From assembly GCA_011046145.1 (NCBI GenBank), contig DSBA01000040.1:1-14231 (forward strand): 14,231 nucleotides of DNA, written 5' to 3'. The translations under genes and the position numbers were made by a program. The notes under the pieces are model-generated. The model was not told the origin of the DNA. It was given only the letters and a program-made list of their open reading frames with translations, and ran no database searches. This stretch comes from Candidatus Uhrbacteria bacterium (GTDB lineage Bacteria > Patescibacteriota > Patescibacteriia > CAIXNZ01). Below, in pieces: positions 1-6,719 of this stretch. Position 1 is the first letter of the stretch. The number at the start of each line of letters is the position of its first letter.

Positions 1-925
1 CTGTATAATTATACACTAAATCAGCTTTTAATAGAAGCTTTTCTTCTGTTGATAAAGGAGAATCTGTATTTGCAAAATAATCTCCTAAAATTAAACCTGT
101 TGCTGGCTGAATGGATATGCCATATCCTTCTATTCCCTCTGTTATTTGGCTATTTTTTTCTATATTAGCAATAGAATTATTTTCATTTCGTAAATTCCCG
201 TCAGTTTTAATATAAATTTGGAAACCATTATAAATATTAGTTTCGGTCGCTAGTCTATATGAACATTGGCTAATACTGAAACTAGTTATCATTCCCAGAT
301 TGCAAGAAAGCGAATCAGCGCTATCCGAAGCATTGCGAATTCTAAAACTCAACTTTGGCACAATTTCAGCTTGAAAACTAACACTATCACTAGTTAAAAT
401 AGGGATTGAAGCAGTGCCATAATCGCCAAATGTTCCGCTGATGCTGATTTTATAAGTACCAGACTGGCTGGGATTATAAATTTGGTTTTCGCCGAGGGAT
501 TGATATTCAGCGTTCAAGCCTATATGGATAATAATTTCAGAACCAGCTAAAATAGTATCTTGATTATTTTGGGTGAAAATTATTGTTTGTCCTGATATTA
601 CAACGCCAATTTCACCAGAACCATTGCTGCCGGGTTCATTAGCTAAATTCAAATCATTGCCACCTGCTTTAAAATCAATATCAGTATAATCAATAAAGCT
701 CAAATCAAAATCCGGCTGAAAATATAATTCAATGGTTTCATTTGGTTTAAAGTCAGAAGCAGCAGTGAATTTAATGACATGATCAGCCCCTGTAGAAATA
801 GTGTGAGTGCTTAAGTTAACACTAAAATTAGTAATTAAGCCGGCTTTAACGGTATTAATTAAAAAACAGGCTAAAATCAGCAAAGAAATAATAAAGATTA
901 TAATTATAAATAAGTGTTTTTTCAT
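1..925 (-). CDS. Secreted module A + WxL-like module B protein, C-terminus cut by window edge
   Basis: From ATG at 925 the frame stays open for 308 codons to base 1, so the end of the gene lies outside the window. Residues 1-28 form a signal peptide (basic start, long hydrophobic run, ending VKA). Residues about 32-185 match the N-terminal domain of the dockerin protein at 6720-8027: both have SxGxDHxI(K/R)FT, FDLSxIxYxDI, IxIGLNA, and a later SGxxGDxG. Residues about 188-300 match the C-terminal half of the protein at 2469-3551: PxLSF, C-x-LG, a second C, T-x-TN, DGxLR, NSIxN and GxExYG. The start overlaps the stop of the upstream gene as ATGA, with no clear Shine-Dalgarno sequence, so translation is probably coupled. 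Probably exported and held at the cell surface; binding partner unknown. I see no anchor in the visible part, but the end is missing. Confidence 0.8.
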   Translation of the reverse strand, partial: MKKHLFIIIIFIISLLILACFLINTVKAGLITNFSVNLSTHTISTGADHVIKFTAASDFKPNETIELYFQPDFDLSFIDYTDIDFKAGGNDLNLANEPGSNGSGEIGVVISGQTIIFTQNNQDTILAGSEIIIHIGLNAEYQSLGENQIYNPSQSGTYKISISGTFGDYGTASIPILTSDSVSFQAEIVPKLSFRIRNASDSADSLSCNLGMITSFSISQCSYRLATETNIYNGFQIYIKTDGNLRNENNSIANIEKNSQITEGIEGYGISIQPATGLILGDYFANTDSPLSTEEKLLLKADLVYNYT

Positions 926-1308
926 GACCGGAAATAACTTATTAGATATTGATTGATCAGGCGTACGATAATAAAAATTATTACAGCGACTATAATCAGT
1001 ATTAGCCACATTAATAAATGACTCATTATTTTATCATGAATAGTTTGAGCTTCAGCAATTGATTTTTCATCAGATTGGCTTAGCCAAAAATTTTCAAAAA
1101 AATACAAATATTTATTTTCTTTGGTGGTTGGTTTTTCTATTTTAGCCTGATTATTGGAAAATTTTTTATTTTCTTCTGTTTCAGGCACATAAGCGCGGAT
1201 ATTTATATTGCTTTGACCATAAACCATTGATAATAAAATAAAATTAGCAACTATAATCAGGATTGCGGCGATTAATAGTTTTTCTTTATTTGTCATTGCT
1301 AATTTCAT
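922..1308 (-). CDS. Small membrane protein with two hydrophobic segments
   Basis: This 128-residue protein belongs to no family I recognise. Residues about 11-31 are a hydrophobic segment or uncleaved signal anchor. A polar stretch rich in Lys, Glu and Asn follows (about 32-94). A strongly hydrophobic helix at about 97-118 then ends in a short tail with two arginines. With both helices in the membrane, the 60-residue middle part would face outside. Its stop codon overlaps the start of the next gene (ATGA), so the two are probably translated together. It lies just after the terminator at 1321-1352 and has no Shine-Dalgarno sequence before ATG 1308; an alternative ATG is at 1296. Its place beside a DUF916-like and a WxL-like gene resembles the small accessory anchors of csc clusters, but that is inference from position only. 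Confidence 0.7.
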   Translation of the reverse strand: MKLAMTNKEKLLIAAILIIVANFILLSMVYGQSNINIRAYVPETEENKKFSNNQAKIEKPTTKENKYLYFFENFWLSQSDEKSIAEAQTIHDKIMSHLLMWLILIIVAVIIFIIVRLINQYLISYFRS

Positions 1309-1320
1309 TTTTATATATGT

Positions 1321-1352
1321 AAAAGGGGCTCTTTTTAATAAAAGCCCCTTTT
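1321..1352 (-). terminator. Hairpin terminator after the DUF916-like gene
   Basis: Arms AAAAGGGGCT (1321-1330) and AGCCCCTTTT (1343-1352) pair perfectly over ten bases around a 12-base loop. The A-rich and T-rich ends give a short U tract on either strand. It lies 61 bases after the stop of the gene at 1413-2399, so it should end that unit, although partial read-through into the next minus-strand gene is possible. Confidence 0.75.
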
Positions 1353-1365
1353 AAAGCCGTATCAA
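1337..1365 (-). promoter_or_regulatory. Possible promoter overlapping the terminator
   Basis: On the minus strand TTGATA (1365-1360) is followed after 17 bases by TTTATT (1342-1337), with a start expected near 1330. If real, it would drive the small membrane protein gene at 922-1308 from inside the terminator hairpin. The -10 box is a poor match, and the AT-rich DNA makes chance hits common. Confidence 0.25.
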
Positions 1366-1412
1366 TTTATTTGTCTAAGGTTAAAACATTGAATTTCTAA
1401 ACAGTTATAGGC

Positions 1413-2399
1413 TTATTTTTTCTTTTTTTGAATTTTTGAATAATTCTTTATCAGCCAGGTATTATATTTTTTAATTCCAAAGTAAAGTATTCCGGCGATG
1501 ATAATTAAGATGAACAAATTAACTATAATAACATGCCAAGGAATAACCCAAAAATTAGTTGAGGCTGTTAAAACTTTTCCAGCAGTGCCGTAATTTAATG
1601 TCAAATCAGCTTTATAGCGGCCAAATGCGTAATTTTCTTTCTGCTGTCTGTATTTGCCCCAAAATGTAGTAGCGCCAACACTATTAGGATTTTTTACCCA
1701 AGAAGCTTCAAATTTTCTGATTTGATCAGGCAAAACATTGCCGCCTTGTTCATTTACTGCAACAGAGCCAGCAACAGAACCCCACATATTTTTAATCAAT
1801 ATCGTGCCTCTTGGCTTGATATGCGTGTTGCCATTGTTTTCAACCCTGGCATAAAAATCAATTGGCAATGAAGCATAAGTATCGCTGACAGTTTTAAATT
1901 CAGAAATAGCAGCGCTTTCTTTAATATCGCCGGCAATTTTAACTAAAATCAAGGAGCCAATTTTAGCAGCGATCGCAACCTGTGATGTTTCTTTTGTTGT
2001 TTCTGGCGGAACTGTGCTTAAGAAAACAACCGCGTAATGACCACCTGGAGAAGCATAATTTGGCACTTCTATTGCAAAAGGCAATTCAATAGTTTCACCA
2101 GCCGGAATGCTAATGCTTTTATAAGGAAATTTTATCCAAGTTGCCAAACCAACATCTTCACCGATAAATTCAGGCGCGCCAGTTTCGCCAGTAGCAATAA
2201 ATCTTTCAGCGCTAAGATAATAAGTGACAGCGCGATTTTCCTCATTGCGGACTTTTAATGACTGCTGAATAATATCGCCTTTGGCAGCTTCCAATTCAAT
2301 AATTGGCGGAGAAATTGTAATAGCATCAGCTGTTAAGGGCATTAATAACCATCCAAATAGCAATAAGGTGAAAAGAGCAATTATTTTTTTTATTTTCAT
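1413..2399 (-). CDS. Membrane-anchored DUF916/DUF3324-like (WxL-interacting type) surface protein
   Basis: This 328-residue protein has four parts. Residues 1-26 are a signal peptide ending ADA. Residues about 27-128 form an Ig-like beta domain that starts ITISPPIIELEAAKGD and contains VRNEENRAV, SIPAGETIELPF and PGGHYAVVF, the pattern of DUF916 (strand, conserved N, 'pay-out' loop, GG near the end). A second beta domain with VENNGNTHIKPRG (about 185-197) follows to about 283. A transmembrane helix at about 286-308 leads to a Lys-rich tail ending KIQKKKK. This order (signal, DUF916, DUF3324-like, helix, basic tail) is that of CscA/WxLIP proteins of Gram-positive bacteria, which bind peptidoglycan and WxL partners. 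The family call rests on pattern memory and order, since overall identity to DUF916 must be low. AAGGGG about seven bases before ATG is a usable ribosome site. It follows the acidic protein gene by 69 bases, probably on the same transcript. Confidence 0.7.
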   Translation of the reverse strand: MKIKKIIALFTLLLFGWLLMPLTADAITISPPIIELEAAKGDIIQQSLKVRNEENRAVTYYLSAERFIATGETGAPEFIGEDVGLATWIKFPYKSISIPAGETIELPFAIEVPNYASPGGHYAVVFLSTVPPETTKETSQVAIAAKIGSLILVKIAGDIKESAAISEFKTVSDTYASLPIDFYARVENNGNTHIKPRGTILIKNMWGSVAGSVAVNEQGGNVLPDQIRKFEASWVKNPNSVGATTFWGKYRQQKENYAFGRYKADLTLNYGTAGKVLTASTNFWVIPWHVIIVNLFILIIIAGILYFGIKKYNTWLIKNYSKIQKKKK

Positions 2400-2468
2400 A
2401 TTTTTCCCCTTTGTCCCTAGTAATATTTTACCAATAAGGACATTTTAATTTTTTATTAGTATAAAATT

Positions 2469-3551
2469 TTAAAAATTACCGACAACAGTAATAGTAATTG
2501 TCTGTGAATAAATACCAGCAGGAGTAGTGCCTGAAATAGAAGCTGCGTGGCATAAACTAACCACTTCAGAGTCAACAGGTCCGGATGAGCCGCCATAAGT
2601 CTGATCGCTTGTTGTTAATTCAGTAGCGTTAGCTGCTGTTGTTCCTTCATTTAAAGTTTCACAGTCAGCGCTGGTGTATTCTGTGTCACTATTTGCATCT
2701 TGAATTTGGCGGATATCATAAGCATCTTTTGTTGTGGAAACCCCATATGATTCTGTGCCAGCTGCTACTTCAGAATCACCGCTTACATTAGTAATTGAAT
2801 CATCACCATCCCTTAAATCCCCATCAGCTACTATATAAGAGGTATAACCACTGCTGGCATTTGTACTAACTGTAGAAGAATAATGACACGTTTTAATAAT
2901 GCTGGAACTTAATGTGCCTAATGCACAAGTATTTCTATTTAAACTAAAACTCAAGCTGGGATCAACAGAGCCTGATATTTCCACTACATTTGCATCACCA
3001 ACATATAAAAAATCTACTTGTTGACCAGTTAAATTTCCTTCATCATCATAAAGCCTGAAATAAGTATCATAGTTTCCTGGTGTTTCTGGCGTGACAACAG
3101 AGGTGCCGTCCTGAGTCCTGAATTGAAAACTAAGTGGTGAAAATGACTCAATCGCGTCTTCTAAGACAACCCTTATAATCTGACCGTCAACTTCAGCAAA
3201 ATCACGGTCATTGTCAGGAGTCGCTGTTGCTTCAGTAATTCTTGCTGTGCCCCCAGAACATGTTAATGTTCCCAGATGCAAAACAAGTTCTGAATCAGCC
3301 TCTGTGTCACTGATTGTTAAATCAGTTAAATCAAAACCACTGGCAAATTCCACTTCGAATGTAGATCCTGCCGGAGTAGCTAATGTATACGCTCCAATAC
3401 AGTATTCTGTATCAGTATCAACTGGCGCTGATTCAGGACTGATTGTAAGCGTACTAGCTGATTCTGATAACTGAGGCAGGCTAAAAATCATTACTGCCAA
3501 TAAAAGCAGTATGCCTGCCAAAAATAAGCTTTTTTTCTTTTGCATAAGCAT
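2469..3551 (-). CDS. Acidic secreted protein, module A + WxL-like module B
   Basis: This 360-residue protein has a signal peptide over residues 1-32. Translation could start at ATG 3551 or two codons later at 3545 (MQKKK); neither has a clear Shine-Dalgarno sequence. Residues about 34-188 are a beta-rich domain with FASGFDLTDLTISD, like the FDSGFDLSNITYAD of the dockerin protein. Residues about 189-360 match the truncated protein at 1-925 (PSLSF, C-x-LG, TN, DGDLRDGDDSI, GTESYG). They end TTPAGIYSQTITI, close to the TPAGFYNAILTY end of the 233-residue neighbour and to the PAGxYxAxLTW end of WxL domains, but without the WxL tryptophans. Five or so cysteines could form disulfides. After the signal I count about 51 Asp/Glu against 10 Lys/Arg, so it is very acidic. 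There is no membrane helix at the C-terminus. It has its own promoter and a structured leader, so it may be made in larger amounts than its neighbours. Confidence 0.8.
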   Translation of the reverse strand: MLMQKKKSLFLAGILLLLAVMIFSLPQLSESASTLTISPESAPVDTDTEYCIGAYTLATPAGSTFEVEFASGFDLTDLTISDTEADSELVLHLGTLTCSGGTARITEATATPDNDRDFAEVDGQIIRVVLEDAIESFSPLSFQFRTQDGTSVVTPETPGNYDTYFRLYDDEGNLTGQQVDFLYVGDANVVEISGSVDPSLSFSLNRNTCALGTLSSSIIKTCHYSSTVSTNASSGYTSYIVADGDLRDGDDSITNVSGDSEVAAGTESYGVSTTKDAYDIRQIQDANSDTEYTSADCETLNEGTTAANATELTTSDQTYGGSSGPVDSEVVSLCHAASISGTTPAGIYSQTITITVVGNF

Positions 3552-3593
3552 TGTGTGTTAATTAATTTATTATTGAATAAAATTTAAAAATCT

Positions 3594-3669
3594 AAAAAAA
3601 ACGAGTTGTTTTATTAAACTACCCCCGAGCACAGAGGGTCGGAAGAAATTATTTATATTATAAATATAA
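3594..3669 (-). promoter_or_regulatory. Structured 5' leader with terminator-like hairpin before the acidic protein gene
   Basis: On the minus strand, after the promoter at 3694-3702, the leader holds three hairpins in order. The first is an AT stem TTATATT/AATATAA (3669-3653). The second is a GC-rich stem ACCCTC/GGGGGT (3639-3621, 7-base loop). The third is a weaker stem GTAGTTT/AAACAAC (3622-3605, 4-base loop, one A-A mismatch), followed three bases on by eight U. The second and third stems share bases 3621-3622 and cannot both be complete. This is an attenuator-like layout. I match it to no named riboswitch; it may also act as the terminator of the upstream unit. Confidence 0.4.
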
Positions 3670-3693
3670 TTCCTGAATTTTAATTCTGATCTT

Positions 3694-3702
3694 ATTATAA
3701 CA
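3694..3702 (-). promoter_or_regulatory. Extended -10 promoter of the acidic protein gene
   Basis: The minus strand reads TGTTATAAT, a perfect TATAAT with an extended TGn element and no good -35 box at usual spacing. Transcription should start near 3687, giving a leader of about 135 bases. It lies 37 bases after the stop of the preceding gene. Confidence 0.55.
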
Positions 3703-3738
3703 CAAAATATAAAAAAATAAAAAGCAATTGTGGATAAA

Positions 3739-4440
3739 TCAAAAAACAGGGATAAATTCATAAGTTAAGATTGCGTTATAAAAACCAGCGGGGGTTTGTT
3801 CATTAATATTAACAATTACTGAAACAGTATAATCAGTCTGATATGTGAAGCTTTCAGCATAGGCAATAACATCGCCTTCTTGAAAAGAAAATTTATTGGC
3901 AATATTATAATTTTCCGCTGCTTGGCCAATGCCGCCGCTAGGATTTTCACCAACTATAGGCACTGCATTAGCAACTAAATTCATGCCAAATTGTTCTGTT
4001 CCTGGTTTTGAATCAACCGCAGGAACACCAATCGCTTGAATTGTATAATCACCATTATTCAATGGCTGACCATAAACTCTGATGGTATAGCCTGATTTAG
4101 CATTAGTATAAGCTGAAAAAGTATGGCTGGAATAAGCGGTTGAGGATTTTGATAATTGACCAAAATTCAGAGCTACAGACTGGATATTAAAACCCACAGT
4201 TGGCTCGGCTTCTATGGCATAAAAAGCAGTTTTTTCTCTAAAATTAGCGCTTTCGCTAATATCCCCGGTTTGAATGCTGATATTAGAATCAATTTGATAA
4301 TTGCCAGACGCTGATCTGCCGCCGCCGGAACCTAATGTGTCTATCCAAATTTGGTAATTAGAGCTGCTTGCGGCCAGGCAGACATTATAAATTAATAAAA
4401 ATATAAAAATTGAAAAAATGATTTTAATTATTTTTTTCAT
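3739..4440 (-). CDS. Small secreted WxL-like (module B) protein, SNYQI...GGG family
   Basis: This 233-residue protein starts at ATG 4440, where ATG and the upstream TGA overlap as ATGA. A longer in-frame start at 4548 lies inside the upstream gene and would bury the signal peptide, so I reject it. Residues 1-24 are the signal peptide (KKIIKI, hydrophobic run, CLA). Residues about 26-75 hold SSNYQIWIDTLGSGGGRSASGNYQI, a head I recognise from many short CPR proteins of unknown role. Residues about 78-233 are the WxL-like module: LNFGQL, SSHTFSAYTNAKSGYTI, PGTEQFGMNL and the ending TPAGFYNAILTYEF. TNAKSGYT aligns with TNASSGYT of the acidic protein. It has no membrane anchor or sorting motif. 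Co-translation with the cohesin protein suggests fixed amounts of the two and perhaps direct contact. Exact function unknown. Confidence 0.8.
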   Translation of the reverse strand: MKKIIKIIFSIFIFLLIYNVCLAASSSNYQIWIDTLGSGGGRSASGNYQIDSNISIQTGDISESANFREKTAFYAIEAEPTVGFNIQSVALNFGQLSKSSTAYSSHTFSAYTNAKSGYTIRVYGQPLNNGDYTIQAIGVPAVDSKPGTEQFGMNLVANAVPIVGENPSGGIGQAAENYNIANKFSFQEGDVIAYAESFTYQTDYTVSVIVNINEQTPAGFYNAILTYEFIPVF

Positions 4441-6650
4441 GGCTTGTTTTTTGATTTTTTTAATAAAGATCTGGTGTTTTTTAATTTTTTCTTTAAAAAA
4501 ATATTTCTTAGTAAAAGTAGCAGAATAATTAAAATAATTATTAGCCATATAATCCAGCCTGGCAGTCGAAATTCTGTTTTTGGTATAAATTTTTCCACTA
4601 GAGAAAAATAAATTTTTTCAGTTGGCAAAGAAACTTGATCATCAAGTGTCGCTGTAGCATGTAAGGAATATTTTTTTGCTTCTAATTCCTGCTGTAATTT
4701 AGCCTGCCAATAGCCATTTGCATCAGTTTGGGCATAAAAAATAGTTTCTGGTTCAGTAGATAAATAAACAGTTATTAAAGAATTTGGCGCGGCTTGACCA
4801 GTAACAAGCAGATAATTTTCAATAATGAATTTATTGCTGATTTTTTCAAAACTGACGCTTTCAATAAGTGGGGGGGCAATTATTATAACAACTTCTTCCA
4901 AAACATAAGTTTTTTGTTCTTCCTCATCCAAAACTTCTTTTTTCTCCAAATCAACATAGCTTTCAATCGCATTGCCGGCCTTATCAACCGCCCGTAAAGT
5001 TAATTGTCTGCCTAGGTTCCAAATTTCAGATAAATCCAATGGGCTATTAACTTTTTGCCATTCGCCTTCATCTATTTTCATTTCATAATAAGCCAGCCCA
5101 GCGTGTTTATCCAAAGCAGAAAAAAATAATTTATTCTGCTCAAGGCTAGGATGGAAAAATTCTGGAGGGGTTGTGTCAATTTTTATCTGATAACGCGCTA
5201 AAGGCCCCCAACCTTCGTCATATTTAACTTTTAAATGAAAATACCAAAAACCGTCGGCAATTTCAGTAAATGAAAAAAAGTTATTTTGGCTATAAAAATA
5301 ACCATAATCCAAATCAGTTAATGGCGTTTCATTCAAATTAAAATAATAACCAAGACCTTTGTCAGGTACTTGCCAGCTAAATTGCGGCTTATTATTGGCA
5401 TACCATTTGTCTTGACTGGGATGAGTTGGCGAACTTATAACCGAAACGGGTTTGCCTTCTATTTCTGGCAGCTTAACTTCCTCTTTTTCGCATTGGCAGA
5501 TTGGACAAGGTCCGACATCGCAAGGCGGGCATTCACCGCCAAAAACATTTATTTTAACTATTAATATGCCTGTTAAAGGATTAATGTTATCATCTTGGGC
5601 TTTGAAAACAGCGTAATAAATTCCAAAATTCTGCGGAGTCCAGCTAAAACGAGATGTAGTAGTCACGCCTGTAATAATCGGCGTTAAAGTGGCTGTTTCC
5701 AATGGCTCTAAACTTATATTTACCCTGTCGCCGTCAGGATCAGTGGCTGAAACATTAAAAACCAATGTTTCACCCGCATTAACTATTTTTTCTGCCACTG
5801 GCTCAAAAACAGGAGGTCTATTAATTGGGGCGGGCGGCAAGGGAGGAACAGAAACTCCAATACTAACAATTAAATTCGCTACATTGCCATTAATGTCAAT
5901 TGCTGTAAAAATAGCGTTAAAAATTCCCTGATTTTCAGGCGTCCAACTAAAATCACCACCAACTTTTGGCGCATTATTTACAATATTACTAAAATTTGCG
6001 CCAGTTGGGATTTCCCAAATTAAATTAACCAAATCGCTTTCAGGGTCGCTGGCAGAAACGCGAAAATTGACTGATTCGCCTAAATTTATTTGCTTATGCT
6101 TGACTGGTTCAAAAATCGGCGGCTTATTTACTGGCTGTGGCAAGGGAGGAGGCGGCGTGTCAATAACATTTATAGTAATACCCTTACAGCCAGCCAAATT
6201 AATTTTTTCCTGTTGGTCAAATGAAATTAAATGCGAGCTTTCAGAGAATGTTATTGTTGAACTGCCTATTTCCTGTGCTTTAAAAATTAAAGTTCCGAAT
6301 TTGGAACCAGTTGTTACAGTATCCACTAAAACAAAACCGCCAACATTAATATAATTGGTTTCATTATTTAATTCTTCGCCCGGGCTTTTGTAAGGAAAGG
6401 CACTGCCTAAATTAAAATCATCAATATGCAAAACATTTTTGCCAGTAAAATTTATTATTGCCCTAACTGTATTTAAAATTTCACCATTTGGCTCCACCAT
6501 AATATCAATGTAAACCATATCTCCGACATAATAATCATTTTTGGCTGTAGTCAGCTTCATTATGGCATTACCTTCAGCCTTAACCGATAAAATAGGAACA
6601 AAAATCGTAATTAACAATATGCTTAATATTATTTTTGAGATTTTATTCAT
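4437..6650 (-). CDS. Cohesin-like / multi-Ig surface protein with C-terminal membrane anchor
   Basis: This 737-residue protein begins with a signal peptide (1-25). Residues about 28-163 fit a cohesin-like domain: KNDYYVGDMVYIDIMVEP, then LNTVRAIINF, then GTLIFKAQEIGSSTITF. Cohesins bind dockerins, and the gene just upstream encodes a dockerin. Two putative-Ig/cadherin-like repeats follow (about 174-266 and 276-370), each with NxPPxFEPV, SAxDPxxD and FSWTPxxxGI. Residues 374-387 (CPPCDVGPCPICQC) hold five cysteines. An Ig-like domain at about 400-493 (SPTHPSQDKWY, WYFHLKVKY, IDTTPPEF) is of a type common in CPR surface proteins. Further beta domains lie at about 495-570 and 598-683. A membrane helix at 697-715 is followed by a Lys-rich tail, so the protein stands outside the cell. 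A run of seven C at residues 592-594 is unusual in this AT-rich DNA. It is probably transcribed with the dockerin gene (69-base gap). Confidence 0.8.
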   Translation of the reverse strand: MNKISKIILSILLITIFVPILSVKAEGNAIMKLTTAKNDYYVGDMVYIDIMVEPNGEILNTVRAIINFTGKNVLHIDDFNLGSAFPYKSPGEELNNETNYINVGGFVLVDTVTTGSKFGTLIFKAQEIGSSTITFSESSHLISFDQQEKINLAGCKGITINVIDTPPPPLPQPVNKPPIFEPVKHKQINLGESVNFRVSASDPESDLVNLIWEIPTGANFSNIVNNAPKVGGDFSWTPENQGIFNAIFTAIDINGNVANLIVSIGVSVPPLPPAPINRPPVFEPVAEKIVNAGETLVFNVSATDPDGDRVNISLEPLETATLTPIITGVTTTSRFSWTPQNFGIYYAVFKAQDDNINPLTGILIVKINVFGGECPPCDVGPCPICQCEKEEVKLPEIEGKPVSVISSPTHPSQDKWYANNKPQFSWQVPDKGLGYYFNLNETPLTDLDYGYFYSQNNFFSFTEIADGFWYFHLKVKYDEGWGPLARYQIKIDTTPPEFFHPSLEQNKLFFSALDKHAGLAYYEMKIDEGEWQKVNSPLDLSEIWNLGRQLTLRAVDKAGNAIESYVDLEKKEVLDEEEQKTYVLEEVVIIIAPPLIESVSFEKISNKFIIENYLLVTGQAAPNSLITVYLSTEPETIFYAQTDANGYWQAKLQQELEAKKYSLHATATLDDQVSLPTEKIYFSLVEKFIPKTEFRLPGWIIWLIIILIILLLLLRNIFLKKKLKNTRSLLKKSKNKP

Positions 6651-6719
6651 AAATACTATTATTTAAAATTTTTAATTTAGAATTTGATATTTTTTGTTAT
6701 TTGTGATTTATTTTTTAAT

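Noticed and set aside
3605..3639. Resemblance to the 5' half of a tRNA (GGGGGTAGTTTAATAAAAC, like an acceptor strand and D arm)
   Set aside because: The D loop lacks GG, and no anticodon arm, T arm or matching acceptor strand follows. Instead there is a U run.
3570..3761. A 63-codon minus-strand frame between the 233-residue gene and the acidic protein gene
   Set aside because: It overlaps the end of the upstream gene and runs through the promoter and leader hairpins. It has no ribosome site and an AT-driven Phe/Ile-rich composition.
4441..4548. A longer N-terminus for the 233-residue protein, starting at 4548
   Set aside because: It would put 36 basic residues before a normal signal peptide and overlap the upstream gene by over 100 bases. 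The ATGA overlap start at 4440 is far better.
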